Counted from the first letter of the stretch, positions 45,952 through 57,034 are shown. The stretch: DNA of 64,000 nt from Podarcis raffonei (GCF_027172205.1 NC_070613.1:27244001-27308000); one strand, 5' to 3'. The notes: generated from the letters alone by a model not told the origin. A program made the numbers and translations.

Positions 45952-48900
45952 ATGTCTCTGCGGCTACTCAGTTGGAATATAAATGGCGGAAATTCCCCGG
46001 AGAAAAGAAGGAGGTTATTTCACATATTGAAGAAAGAACAATTGGACATTATTTGCCTACAAGAAACCCATGTGACCAGGCTCCACAGGAAGGTTTTGGT
46101 AAATAAAAGATTAGGCCAAGAATTTATTTCGTCTGACAAAGTAAAGAAAAGAGGAGTGGTGATCTACGCTAAGGAGAGCCTGATACCCAAATTTCTATTT
46201 AAGGATGAACAAGGAAGAATTTTGGCAATTGAAATTCAAACCCAAGGAGAAAAAATATTGATATTAGGAATTTATGCCCCAAATGACGGGAAATCAGAAT
46301 TTTTCAAGAAGCTGCATGAGACGTTGCTGGACTATCTGGATTATGCTAACATCATAATGATGGGAGATATGAATGGAGTGGTGTCTACACATATGGATAA
46401 GTCTTACAACCAAAACTTAACATCAGACGGCAGACTGCCCAAAACTTTTTTCGAACTGACTGACAATCTGGATTTGATCGACATATGGAGGACAAAGAAC
46501 CCCCTAGGTAAAGAAGGAACTTTTTTCTCTGAGGCCCACCTGTCTTGGTCAAGGATCGACCAAATCTGGACCTCCAGGGGGCTGGCACCCAAGACTAAAA
46601 AGGTGGAAATCTGCCCAAAAACATGCTCCGACCACAACGCCTTGAAAATAGAACTTAGATTAACTCAACCCGGTTCCTTCAGATGGAGAATGAATGACAC
46701 ACTACTAAGAGATCAAGAGATTGTGAAAAAGGCCCAAAAAACATTAAAGGACTATTTTGAGATAAATCTGAATACTACAGTTGAAAAAAGAACGATCTGG
46801 GACGCAAGCAAAGCTCTTATGAGAGGGTTTCTGATACAACAGAATTCAATCAAGAAAAAACTCTGGAACGGAAAGAAGGACAAAATATTGGAGAAAATAC
46901 ACCAAGGAGAAAAAAAACTGAGAACCAAACCAAAGTCCAAGGAGGTGCTGAGAGAAATTAAATTCCACCAAGCAGAATACTCAAAATTGATTAATCAGGA
47001 GATTGAATGGAAAATAAAACAGATGAAGCAAAGATCTTTTGAATCAGCAAATAAATGTGGAAAGCTGCTAGCTTGGCAGCTGAAAAAAAGACAAAAGCTA
47101 AACACGATAACAAATCTAGAGATTGATGGAAGGATCGTACAGAAACCAGAAGAAATTAGGAGGTGCTTCCACAGATACTTCAAAGAACTGTATGCACAGG
47201 GGCCCCAGAAAGAATCAGAGATAGATCAATTTTTAAAGATAAATGGACTATCAAAAATAACTCAAGATAAAAGATCAATCTTGAACTCTACAATAACCTC
47301 ACAGGAAATTGAAGGTGCCATTCAGAATATGCAACTAGGCAAATCTCCAGGCCCGGATGGACTTACCTCCAAATATTACAAGGTTCTGAAGGACTATTTG
47401 ATACAACCTTTGTTGGAGGTATGTAACCAGATTATGGATGGGAAGAGGGCACCAGAAACGTGGAAAGAAACCTTCATCACATTGATACCTAAGTCAGAAT
47501 CTGAAAAGACTCAGCTTAAAAACTACCGTCCCATCTCACTCCTAAATGTGGATTACAAAATATTTGCAGACATTTTGGCAAATAGACTTAAAAAAGTCTT
47601 AAATGAAGTAATTCATAAAGACCAAGCTGGCTTTCTCCCTGGTAGACATTTATATGAGAACACTAGAAACATCATTGACATTTTAGAACTTTTGCAGACT
47701 AACAGGAACACAAGGGCGGTGTTAATCTTTATTGATGCGGAGAAAGCATTTGACAACATATCTTGGATGTTTATGAAGAAGAACTTGGAAGGGATGGGAG
47801 TGGGACGGGGGTTTGAGAATGGATTACATGCAATCTATTCAGAACAAAAAGCTAAATTAATAGTGAACAATGTGGTGACGGAGGAATTTAAAATTGAAAA
47901 AGGGACACGACAAGGGTGCCCTCTATCCCCTCTGTTATTTATTTCAGTCCTGGAGGTGCTATTGAATATGATCAGAGAGGACCGGTTGGTACAAGGGATA
48001 GAGGTCGGAGTGAAACAATATAAACTGAAAGCTTTTGCAGATGACCTAGTTTTGACACTGCAGGAGCCAGAATCCAGTACAAAAAGAGTGCTCGAACTTA
48101 TATCTGAATTTGGTCGGGTGGCGGGATTTAGGTTGAATAAACAAAAAACTAAGGTTCTGACCAAAAATTTAACAATTACAGAAACAGAGGGGTTTCAGAG
48201 AGAAACAGAACTGAATGTGGTTAAAAAAGTGAAATACCTTGGGATCTATTTGTCCTCCAAGAATTTGAATTTATTTAAGGATAATTATGAGAAATGTTGG
48301 TTGGAAGTTAAAAAGGATTTAGAAATTTGGTCAAGATTGAAACTTTCCTTGTTGGGAAGAATTGCAGCTATAAAAATGAATGTGTTGCCGAAAATGTTAT
48401 TTTTGTTTCAAACCTTACAGATCGTGGACAGAGTGGATTGCTTTGGAAAATGGCAGAAGGATATATCTAGATTTATCTGGCAGGGCAAAAAGCCCCGAAT
48501 AAAGTTTAAAATATTAACAGATTCGAAAGAAAGAGGGGGGTTTGCCCTGCCGGACTTGAGGTTGTATTATGAAGCTGCAGCCTTCTGCTGGCTGAAAGAT
48601 TGGTTTTTGTTGGAAAACACCGATGTCCTAGATCTGGAAGGTTTTAATAATGCTTTTGGATGGCACGCATACCTATGGTACGACAAGGTTAAAGCACATA
48701 AATTGTTTAAAAGCCACATTGTCAGAAAAGCAATTTTTGCAGTCTGGATGAAATATAAAGACTTACTAGAGAGTAAAACTCCGAGGTGGCTATCACCAGT
48801 GGAGGCCAAGGCCCGAAAAAGACCCAATATGGAGGCCTATTGGCCGAAATATTGGGAATTGACTGAAAAAATTGGAGACAATTGGAAGTTGCAGAGCCAG

Positions 48901-49692
48901 GACAAACTAAAAAATAAGGTGCGAGATTGGCTACATTATGCTCAAATTCAAGAGGTTTTCAAAATGGACAAAAAAGTTGGTTTCCAGGTGGAAAAGTCGA
49001 AACTAGAGACAGAACTGTTAGAACCAAAGACAAAGCTGTTATCTAGAATGTATAACTTGCTGCTTATGTGGAATTTACAGGATGAGACAGTTAAATCTGC
49101 TATGATTAAATGGGCACAGGATGTTGGACACAACATTATGTTTGAAGACTGGGAAAGGTTATGGAACACCGGAATGAAATTCACGGCCAGTACGGCCTTG
49201 AAGGAAAACATTATGAAAATGATATACCGGTGGTACATGACCCCAGTCAAGTTAGCTAAGATACATCACCTGTCTGACAATAAATGTTGGAAGTGTAAGG
49301 AAGCAGAGGGGACTTTCTTTCACCTCTGGTGGACATGCCCAAAGGTTAAGGCTTTCTGGGAAATGATTTACAATGAGTTGAAAAAGGTATTTAGGTATAC
49401 CTTTCCCAAGAAACCAGAGGCCTTCCTGTTGGGCATGGTAGACCAGAAAGTGTTAAAGAAGGACAGAACTTTGTTTATGTATGCTAGTACAGCAGCAAGA
49501 ATACTCATCGCAAAGAACTGGAAGACACAAGATTTACCCACGCTGGAGGAATGGCAGATGCAGTTGATGGACTACATGGAGACAGCTGAACTGACCGGCA
49601 GAATCCGAGATTTGGATGTAGAAACAATTGAGGTGGACTGGAAAAAGTTTAAAGACTACTTGCAAAAGTATTACAAACTGTATGAATCTTAA
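45952..49692 (+). CDS. L1 ORF2 protein (endonuclease, reverse transcriptase)
   Basis: 1246 residues, open throughout. The N-terminal APE-like endonuclease (about 1-235) shows LLSWNINGGN, IICLQETHV, GDMNGV, WSRIDQIW and SDHNAL. The reverse transcriptase (about 440-760) shows GKSPGPDGL, FITLIPKS, NYRPISLLN, DQAGFLPGR, FIDAEKAFD, GTRQGCPLSPLLF and the catalytic KAFADDLVL near residue 695, then YLGIYLS. A C-terminal cysteine motif CWKCKEAEGTFFHLWWTC (C-x2-C-x8-H-x4-C, about 1111-1128) is present. The protein nicks target DNA at T/A-rich sites and copies L1 RNA in place; the flanking duplication and poly(A) tail fit that mechanism. Confidence 0.96.
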   Translation: MSLRLLSWNINGGNSPEKRRRLFHILKKEQLDIICLQETHVTRLHRKVLVNKRLGQEFISSDKVKKRGVVIYAKESLIPKFLFKDEQGRILAIEIQTQGEKILILGIYAPNDGKSEFFKKLHETLLDYLDYANIIMMGDMNGVVSTHMDKSYNQNLTSDGRLPKTFFELTDNLDLIDIWRTKNPLGKEGTFFSEAHLSWSRIDQIWTSRGLAPKTKKVEICPKTCSDHNALKIELRLTQPGSFRWRMNDTLLRDQEIVKKAQKTLKDYFEINLNTTVEKRTIWDASKALMRGFLIQQNSIKKKLWNGKKDKILEKIHQGEKKLRTKPKSKEVLREIKFHQAEYSKLINQEIEWKIKQMKQRSFESANKCGKLLAWQLKKRQKLNTITNLEIDGRIVQKPEEIRRCFHRYFKELYAQGPQKESEIDQFLKINGLSKITQDKRSILNSTITSQEIEGAIQNMQLGKSPGPDGLTSKYYKVLKDYLIQPLLEVCNQIMDGKRAPETWKETFITLIPKSESEKTQLKNYRPISLLNVDYKIFADILANRLKKVLNEVIHKDQAGFLPGRHLYENTRNIIDILELLQTNRNTRAVLIFIDAEKAFDNISWMFMKKNLEGMGVGRGFENGLHAIYSEQKAKLIVNNVVTEEFKIEKGTRQGCPLSPLLFISVLEVLLNMIREDRLVQGIEVGVKQYKLKAFADDLVLTLQEPESSTKRVLELISEFGRVAGFRLNKQKTKVLTKNLTITETEGFQRETELNVVKKVKYLGIYLSSKNLNLFKDNYEKCWLEVKKDLEIWSRLKLSLLGRIAAIKMNVLPKMLFLFQTLQIVDRVDCFGKWQKDISRFIWQGKKPRIKFKILTDSKERGGFALPDLRLYYEAAAFCWLKDWFLLENTDVLDLEGFNNAFGWHAYLWYDKVKAHKLFKSHIVRKAIFAVWMKYKDLLESKTPRWLSPVEAKARKRPNMEAYWPKYWELTEKIGDNWKLQSQDKLKNKVRDWLHYAQIQEVFKMDKKVGFQVEKSKLETELLEPKTKLLSRMYNLLLMWNLQDETVKSAMIKWAQDVGHNIMFEDWERLWNTGMKFTASTALKENIMKMIYRWYMTPVKLAKIHHLSDNKCWKCKEAEGTFFHLWWTCPKVKAFWEMIYNELKKVFRYTFPKKPEAFLLGMVDQKVLKKDRTLFMYASTAARILIAKNWKTQDLPTLEEWQMQLMDYMETAELTGRIRDLDVETIEVDWKKFKDYLQKYYKLYES

Positions 49693-50065
49693 GACGGTGC
49701 ATGATTTGGAAATGATACGCTTTAGCAATTATGATTAAGTAAATAGTAAACTAAGTGATAAAAGAGAAAAGGAGATAATATGAAATTGAACATGTTACGT
49801 TTATTTTAAAGGTATAAAAATTGTGACATAATACATTGAATATAGATACATAACATGTAAAAGTTACAATAAGGTATGACATAAGGTAACAAATTGCTGA
49901 CATTGTTAATATAAAGAACGCAGAATCGGAAGGGGTGGGGAAGTCCAAGTTGGGATTTTTGTTAAAAAAAAAAAAAAAAGGTTTCTTGTAAACTCCTTAT
50001 TTGTTTGTAATGTATAAAATTTGGAAAGAAACGTAATAAAAAATATTATAAAAAAAAAAAAAAAT

Positions 50066-50083
50066 AAAAGTTTGGTAGTTATT
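50066..50083 (+). repeat. L1 target-site duplication, right copy
   Basis: Identical to 43853-43870 and directly after the L1 poly(A) tail. Confidence 0.95.
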
Positions 50084-50965
50084 TTTCTCTTTGACATCTG
50101 GTGGGAGGGCGTTCCACAGGGCGGGCGCCACTACCGAGAAGGCCCTCTGCCTGCTTTGCTTCTCGCAGTGAGGGAACTGCCAGAAGGCCCTCGGCGCTGG
50201 ACCTCAGTGTCTGGGCAGAGCGATGGAGGTGGAGACACTCCTTCAGGTATGCTGGACTGAAGCCGTTTAGGGCTTTAAAGGTCAGCACCAGCACTTTGAA
50301 TTGTTCTCGGAAACGTACTAGGAGCCAGTGTAGGTCTTTCAAGACCAGTGTTTTAAGGTCTCGGCGGCCGCTCCCAGTCACCAGTCTAGCTGCCGCATTC
50401 TGGATTAACTGTAGTTTCCGGGTCACCTTCAAAGGTAGCCCCACACAGAGCACATTGCAGTAGTCCAAGCGAGAGATAACTAGAGCATGCACCACTCTGG
50501 CAAGACAGTTTGCGGGCAGGTAGGGTCTCAGTCGGCGTACCAGATGGAGCTGATAAACAGCTGCCCTGGACACAGAATTGACCTGTGCCTCCATGGACAG
50601 CTGTGAGTCCAGAATGACTCCCAGGCTGCGCACCTGGTCCTTCAGGGGCACAGTTACTTCATTCAGGACCACGGAGTCCTCCACACCCCCCACCTCCTGT
50701 CCCCCCAAAACAGTACTTCTGTCTTTTCAGGATTCAACCTCAATCTGTTAGCCGCCATCCAAGTAGGTGGACATTGCTGTCTCTTGTGGGAGCAAGTTCC
50801 ATAGTTTAACAATATGCTGTGCGAAGAAGTACTTTCTTGTATTTGTTCTGAATCTTGCAACATTCAGTTTCATTGGATGGCCATGAATTCGAGTGTTCAT
50901 GCCATGCCATGTCAGGCATAATTTTATAAACTTCTATTGTGTTGCCTCTTAAATGCAGCTTATAG

Positions 50966-52513
50966 GGTTTTCTGTTTTAACACTGGCATGCTGGAGTAGT
51001 GTATCAATCCTACCAGAGCACATAACGTGAAGAAAAACCAAAGCAACGAAAGTTATCCAGTTCACAGAAAAGAAAACAAAGAGGTCCAAACGGTTGTGAT
51101 TATTTTAACTAGAGTGCCAAACGACCACCTGTGTGGTTTCAAGCAAGGCAGTAAAAGAATCCCTTTTTAAAATTCAAAATCTCATCAAATTTATTACATA
51201 AATTCGTCATAACATACTAAAACTTGTTACATATTGAATTCATCATGTGCTTTAACAATATTGAACATCACAAAAGTATTTGATTGTCATTGCAAGTTTT
51301 AATTATGCCTTTAGCCAAACCCATCTATAATAAAGTTTTGGGCGTTTGTTTTTCTCTCATTAGTACCACATTTTGGCTGCATTTAGATATCTTCTCTGGG
51401 TTTGTGGACTCTGGTGTGGCTGCACGAGGCAGATAATAAGTTTTTGCTACCACCTTAGTTTAACTGTCATTGAACTCTTACAGTTTCCAAATTCCTTCTT
51501 GCGGCCATAGCAGAAGAGAACAGAGATGCACAAGCTTCTTAATATTTTTAATTTTAATTTGTCTAGTGTGTACTGTTCTTGCAGTAGTTACCATATAGGG
51601 GAATGATTTTTTTCGTCTCTGCAAAATCATGTTTTTGGTGAAGAGGCACAGTAACAAAGGGGAGAATTTATTTGGGGGCTTGAACTCACACCCCATCTCT
51701 GCATCGCACCGAGGGTCAAAACAGACTCCAGATTATTCATACAGCAGCTGCATGCTCCCCTTGACCCAGATCAGAACTGTGGTGAAGAAAAAGAGTTAAA
51801 GTCTCTTCCTTCCATGTGAGGGTACTGGGGGGGCGGGGCTATGACTGCTATTTACTTTATAAAAAGATACTAAAATATGGATTAGTAATTACATAAATAA
51901 TGTCATGCCTGCTTTTGTCCCTGTTTGTAGCCTTGGGCAAATCACCTTTCTTCTCCTAACCCAGGTTTCTCCATGGCTAATACGTAGGGCTTCCAAGATG
52001 GAAGGGAAGATATGGCTGAGAATGGTTTAGGGTTAGGATGCAAAGGATTTGTAGTACCTTCTCCTTTAGGAGGCCCTAGCCATCACTGAATACATATACA
52101 TACGCACATACATACATATTTACAGTTTTGAAATATAGCAGTCACAGCGAATCACTTTATACATTATTTCAGTTGCAATGTTCACTTAATGCAATGTTCA
52201 CTGACTTTAGAAAAAGCAGGTATTTGCTAACAAACACCTATCATGCTGCTAACATATACTTATTTATCGTTATTTACAGCACAGGCTGATGTAAAATCTT
52301 AAGGGCACATTCATCTTAGTGTTCTTTTTAAAAAAAAACAAAAACAAAAACAAGCATTAGAGATCCTTCTCATTGGGCACAGATGGCAGCAATCCAATAT
52401 TTTAGAATACAGTAATGGAATAGCCAACACTTAGACATTTCATTGTTGGATTTGTAACTTTTACAGTCTAAATTGTAATCAGCAGCTGTAAGCAATATAT
52501 AATTTAAACAAGG

Positions 52514-52548
<35 letters not shown>

Positions 52549-53135
52549 CATTAGAAATGTGCAAAGAAGCTTATTAAACTTGAGATGGCATTGTCATTAG
52601 AAGGGACAGGTCGATCCTTTCCCATGCTGTGGCATTTGTTGCTTCTTCTATTTCCAAAAACAGATTTCATCCCTATGCTTTCATTTTCTTTTCATGTGCC
52701 TCTAGGAGGGGGGAAAAAAATCAAACTCATATTGAGTCACAGTTCCTGGTTGAGAAGACTGTGTGTAGAGCTTTTAAACTTCATTCCATAAACAATACCA
52801 ACAAATTCCAGAGGGGCAATGTGTTGCAGCAAAACAAACACCACAAAGTGATGTCTTAAGATATCACAGGATATCCTCATTGCAAACATTTCCTTAAGCA
52901 TTGCAAACTGTTAAGTAGGGTGGGGTGTAGCGGACAGAATGTTGCACACTCAAGTCATGCATACGCAGAATATAAATGTGATAAAGTCCTCTGTGCTGTA
53001 AGCTTATAGCATGACATAGATGAAGTAATGTTTGAAAAGGTAAAAAACCAAACCCAAACCCAAAATATGTAAGAGAGAGCTCTCTGGAATGAAAATCACT
53101 GTCATCCAGATGTTTCTTCATATTTTCTGCTAAAT
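50966..53135. other. HEPACAM2 downstream flank
   Basis: No exon is recognised. Contains a (TA)n run at 52518-52546 and small decayed repeat pieces near 52795-52850. Confidence 0.45.
52518..52546. repeat. (TA)n microsatellite
   Basis: About 14 TA units. Confidence 0.88.
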
Positions 53136-53141
53136 TTTATT
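53136..53141 (-). terminator. Candidate HEPACAM2 poly(A) signal
   Basis: AATAAA on the minus strand, about 430 nt downstream of the HEPACAM2 stop codon. Plausible from position alone. Confidence 0.35.
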
Positions 53142-53195
53142 TACTGTAATTCTTAACAATTCCCAGAATGGAAACCATTTTAGTGAGTCTGTGTT

Positions 53196-53285
53196 AGTTG
53201 TGTCTGATGAAATGGATTATAGTCCATTAAAGCATATGCCATAATAAATTTGTTAGTCTTTAAGGCACCACAAGACTTTGTTATA
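53196..53285. repeat. Dispersed repeat fragment, unassigned
   Basis: The string 'ctgatgaaatggattatagtccattaaagcatatgccataataaatttgttagtctttaaggc' in outline is a pattern common in reptile genomes. Only a fragment is here, and it would lie in the HEPACAM2 3' UTR. The family is not assigned. Confidence 0.35.
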
Positions 53286-53572
53286 ATTCTGATGGTTTTA
53301 ATTATTCTGATTTTTGTATTTCCCTTCTTGGAAATACCAAATGGCATTAAAACGCCAGGCTATATGTTTTTTAATAGATTGACTGACTGATATAAAATAA
53401 AATCCTGATTAACAGATTACCATTATTATAATATTGGAATTATTGTGAAAACAATAAATATTGGGGGGGATGGGACAAATTTTGTCCTTGTTCAGGGCAC
53501 CATATTACTAAAGTCCACCCCTGCCAGGCAGTCTCATTGTGCAACCTGGTTGACAAATTAGGTTTGCGCAAC

Positions 53573-53686
53573 TTACTCTTGACGTTCTTGATATTGTTCA
53601 GGAATGTGCCGAATAACTTCATAAACTGTTCCATTAAAATCCTGGCCTTGTGCAGTATCAGAGACAGAAACTGACCAACTTGACAC
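53573..53686 (-). CDS. HEPACAM2: HEPACAM2 terminal coding exon
   Basis: 37 codons plus TAA (53575-53573), phase 0 start after a pyrimidine-rich acceptor. It contains TVYEVIRHIPEQ, matching the conserved human TVYEVIQHIPAQ tail. Confidence 0.92.
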   Translation of the reverse strand: MSSWSVSVSDTAQGQDFNGTVYEVIRHIPEQYQERQE

Positions 53687-56364
53687 CTGAAAGGAGGAAA
53701 TAATGTTTTTCTCTGAGCAAGATAGGCAAAACTAACATGGAAGCCTAAAACAGAGCCAGTGAGATGTAGGCCTTATTTGCACAAGAGGGTCAACCAATCA
53801 ATGGTTTATGGTCTCCTAGAGAGGAATTTGTACCCATTTTGTTCCTCCCCGGCCCTTATAGCACAGGACAGTGTGGTGCAGCAGCTGCTAAGCCAATGTT
53901 TTGCTTAATGCAGGCTTCCTCAACCTTGGCCCTCCAGATGTTTTTGGCCTACAACTCCCATGATCCCTAGCTAGCAGGACGAGTGGTCAGGGATGATGGG
54001 AATTGTAGTTTCAAAACATCTGGAGGGCCGAGGTTGAGGAAGCCTGGCTTAATGTGTTGCCTGGCTATAGATTGTAGTGAGGGAGGACAGGCCTTTTTTA
54101 TTTATTTATTTATTCAAAAAATACATATCCCATTTTTTCACCATCTAGATCTCAAAGTGGCAAAAGGTGACAAAAATATACAACATGCCATGTTTAAGAC
54201 ATAAATTAAAAATCTCAGAAATTTAAGCATGAGAAAAGAAATGTTCAGAGAAGCATTTATAATGCAAATAGCATCCTGAAATATGATATTAACTAGGCAT
54301 TTGAAACTCCACAGGGCCAATGCCTGTCTGACTTCTAGTTGGAGGGAGTTGGGTTCATAACACCAAAGGCACAGCTTCATGTTGACATGAATTGGCCTTT
54401 CAAAAACTGGCGAATCTGTTCCCGGATCTAGACTGGCCTCAGATCTAACATCCTTTTTAAGCAGGATGAATTCTGGTCTGTGCACATTTAGGGAACCTGC
54501 AGTTTCTCAGTGTGACTTGAAGTTCTTAAGATTGAGGAAGTAGAATGAAGAAGAAACAGCAAAGGAAACAGACAGGGTCCTGTGTGTGATGTGGGCATCC
54601 GTTCATTTATTTTTTGGGCAAGGTGAGTTTTCATCTATACACATTAAGGCACTCTGTAGCATTTGGCTATTTATTTCATTCATTGGTACCATCCCTTTCT
54701 TCCAAGTATCTTAAGGCAGCACATACGGTATTATTTCTTCCTCTGTTTTATCTTCGCAAAAAATGCACACCACCCTATTGTGAAACAGGCTAGGGTAAGA
54801 GAGGGAAACTGGCCCTACGGCAGCCAGTGAGCTTTATAGCTCTGTGGGGATTTGAACATGAATTTCTGGAGTCCTAGTCCCAAACTCCTACCACCATGTC
54901 AGACTGGCCTTATAGTGTAGCTTTTCAGTGCCACTAAAAGCTCAGAAGATTTGGGAAGTAGTTATCACACTCAGAATGAAGAAGTAACAATGAAAAACAC
55001 AGACCGTAACAAAAGAGTCAGATTCAGAGTTGCTAAAATGAACCGCCTTCCTTCTTTATGAATATATCTATATTTCTGTTTTTGGAAGCCTTTAAATCAA
55101 GGGCTATTTCTGTTTTGTAATACTGCCGGCAAAATGGCTTTTCAGATATCCATGCTGCAGAGATATAAGCACTTACCCTTGAAATTCCTGCAGCGTCAGG
55201 AAAGGCAACAAATTCATATATTCCAAAATCATCCAGCGCGTTTTCATGCCCTAAAAGTGCCGATATTTAAATAAAGAGAAAGTAATTATTATGGACAATT
55301 GTGTTCCACCTCAGGTTCAGTATGAGAGTGTGTGATTTGCAGAAGTGGGGCACCATTTTGGCACCCTAGAGGACCACCCCATAGGCCAACTTTGGCAGGT
55401 GGTTGTAACCACTCACCTGTCGATAATCTGACATCGTAATAACTGGGAGCAGAATTAAACTTTCTCTTCCTCAGATAAAGAAGAGAAGGCTAAATTCTGC
55501 TCTCTGCAGGAGTTGACTATACCTACCAGTTCATCCTCCCCAAACAGGCAAAACACCTACACACACTCTTAACAAAACAACACCACCACAGATGCTAAAA
55601 ATCAAGCAAGCCCTGCTCAAAGCAGGCAATCCTTGGCAGGCACCAAATGGGGTTTTTAAGGGCAACATGGTGCCCATGGGCTCCACATTGGGGATTCCAG
55701 ATGAGTGTTTTCCTTTATGGCGAAAATAGGAGGTTCATGGTGCAATTTACAGTAGATGAGAAAGGCAGCAAGTAACCCCCAACTCCCAATTGTAGCGCTA
55801 TCCCACTGCAGTTTGCTCCCCCTTCCTTCCAAGATACTGCTTTTAAGAAAAGACTTGGAAACCTAATCATTATCTAACTTGTCGTTTTGCTGTCCTCCTC
55901 TCTTTGATTCTTTTGAAAGCTTCTAAAGTGGTCTATTTCCATTTAACTCTTTATATCATATATTACCTGAAATAGTTTGTGCTTTTCTGTAATCTGCTTC
56001 AGGCCTGAAACATTAAACAGAAATACAATTATTTAAAATTCAGCGCAGAATTGTAGGCAGCAAAAAGATGCTGCGTCCCCCCCTTCTTTTAAAAGCTTCG
56101 TGTAGACAAATGATAATTAAGTTTTCTACCTGGTCTGCAGCTTCTGCTGTAGAACTGAAAAAGAGACAAAGAACAATCAACCCTTTTTGTTATGGTTTAC
56201 AGAAGCTTTGAATTTATTCCGGCGTTAATTTAACATACCTTTATGAGGCTGGAATCTTTTCCATAATGCTAGAAGGAACATTGATACTATCAAAAATAAG
56301 GAAATTCCACATATTATTCCTAGTGGAGACAAATATTTTTCTCTTTGAGCCAGCTGCTCCAGTC
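53573..56364 (-). CDS. HEPACAM2: HEPACAM2, last five coding exons (partial)
   Basis: Immunoglobulin-superfamily type I membrane protein reported in centrosome/Golgi function and mitotic spindle maintenance. Exons on the minus strand: 56364-56239, 56154-56130, 56004-55967, 55250-55177 and 53686-53573, all with AG/GT borders and compatible phases. Together they encode about 125 residues: GLEQLAQREKYLSPLG, the transmembrane helix (IICGISLFLIVSMFLLALW), a basic stop-transfer KRFQPHK, and a cytoplasmic tail with RPEADYRKAQTIS, ALDDFGIYEFVAFPDAAGIS and GQDFNGTVYEVIRHIPEQ to the stop. This follows human HEPACAM2 almost residue for residue. The Ig-domain exons and signal peptide lie upstream, probably beyond 64000; I could not find them in 56365-64000. 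Confidence 0.93.
53911..54046. mobile_element. hAT MITE, 136 bp, in HEPACAM2 intron
   Basis: Same family and length as 19428-19563. Flanked by the 8-bp duplication gcttaatg (53903-53910 and 54047-54054). It lies in the last HEPACAM2 intron. Confidence 0.9.
54700..54930 (-). mobile_element. Decayed CORE/MIR-like SINE
   Basis: Minus strand head with a weak B-box ('ttcatgttcaaatcccc') near 54850-54870, then a degraded CORE region. Much older than the copies at 10475 and 36829. Intronic. Confidence 0.4.
55177..55250 (-). CDS. HEPACAM2: HEPACAM2 cytoplasmic exon
   Basis: 74 nt encoding (G)HENALDDFGIYEFVAFPDAA then GISR, with a gtaagt donor. Human has GHEDALDDFGIYEFVAFPDV here. Confidence 0.95.
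55967..56004 (-). CDS. HEPACAM2: HEPACAM2 cytoplasmic exon
   Basis: 38 nt encoding (R)PEADYRKAQTIS(G), phase 2 in, phase 1 out. Human reads RPETEYRKAQTFSG. Confidence 0.92.
56130..56154 (-). CDS. HEPACAM2: HEPACAM2 25-nt micro-exon
   Basis: 25 nt encoding (V)LQQKLQT(R), matching human VIKQKLEGR. The AG acceptor and GTAG donor are intact and the phases match both neighbours. Confidence 0.88.
56239..56364 (-). CDS. HEPACAM2: HEPACAM2 transmembrane exon
   Basis: 126 nt encoding (G)LEQLAQREKYLSPLG, the hydrophobic helix and WKRFQPHK, phase 1 on both sides. gcag acceptor and GTATGT donor. Confidence 0.95.
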
Positions 56365-57032
56365 CTGCATCAGAGAAGAACAGAAGTTGATATTTGATTT
56401 GCACTTATCATTCTGGCCATGCTTATAATGCAAAACATTGCACACAGCAGTGCTTTGGAGCTAGAGCATCAACACTGGTTCAAATAGTGCAAATATCCCC
56501 GGAATTGCTTCTTCCATTCTAGTGTCTGCATGCCACCAGTGGAAAATAATTCTTAAATACGATTTAACTGGCCCTGAAACTTATCGTTTCTTCTTCTGAC
56601 TTTACTTGAGTTGCAGAGAAGAGCAGAAAATTACTTTAGTCCTTTATTTGGCCTGGTTTCTGTGTGGATCAAGTTCAAGAGTTTGTGGGTAATGTGATGA
56701 CAGTAGGAACAAATGTGTTCTGTGAACATGTACAAGGGGCCATAATGTTTGCTGCCCATTGGGGTTGGCCAGTGTGGCATTTGTATGGAGCCCCCGGTTG
56801 TCTCACGGACTATTGACACCACTAATCCACTGCCACCAACCAGATCCTTCCTGGTAAATCACTTAGTCTCAGTCAGGTTCTTAAGTTAACAAAGAAGAGT
56901 GTAGTTTATTGCAAACACAAATAAACTTTAACTGCATTCAAAACGTTGTTACTCTTTACCTTCTTAGTCTTATTTTATCCTGTCTCTAACTCTTCTACCT
57001 CCCCTCACACAAGAACCAACTAACTGTCTCTC
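56365..57032. other. HEPACAM2 intron, nothing else recognised
   Basis: No further exon is visible directly upstream of the transmembrane exon. Confidence 0.4.
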
Positions 57033-57034
57033 TA

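Larger units (their letters stand above)
43871..50065 (+). mobile_element. Full-length L1 LINE, both ORFs open
   Basis: 6195 bp from 'gaacttccggaggcggcgc' to a poly(A) tail of about 14 A (50050-50065). It is flanked by the perfect 18-bp duplication aaaagtttggtagttatt (43853-43870 and 50066-50083). 5' UTR of about 1.0 kb, GC-rich at first; ORF1 44867-45931; 20-bp spacer; ORF2 45952-49692; 3' UTR of about 370 bp with an A-run at 49964-49979 and AATAAA near 50034. Intact ORFs, perfect duplication and clean tail indicate a recent insertion. Confidence 0.95.
43708..50753 (-). mobile_element. CR1/L2-group LINE interrupted by L1
   Basis: The pieces are 43708-43870 ((ATT)n tail at 43708-43753 plus 3' terminus) and 50066-50753. 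The right piece encodes on the minus strand MAANRLRLNPEKTEVLFWGD, then SLGVILDSQLSMEAQVNSVS and LARVVHALVISRLDYCNVLC. This copy reaches further 5' than the others in the window. A 5-bp gccat at 43703-43707 and 50754-50758 may be its target duplication. Confidence 0.8.
43483..50965 (-). mobile_element. CR1-like LINE, split by the nested insertions
   Basis: Only 43483-43707 (3' side) and about 50757-50965 (coding side) belong to this element. On the minus strand the right piece encodes VKLWN-LPQETAM-TYLDG near the end of ORF2. The left piece continues with the 3' UTR 'gctgcctccacagctgctgg' and ends in a 'caggctctcc' terminus. Between them lies the LINE of 43708-50753. Confidence 0.6.
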
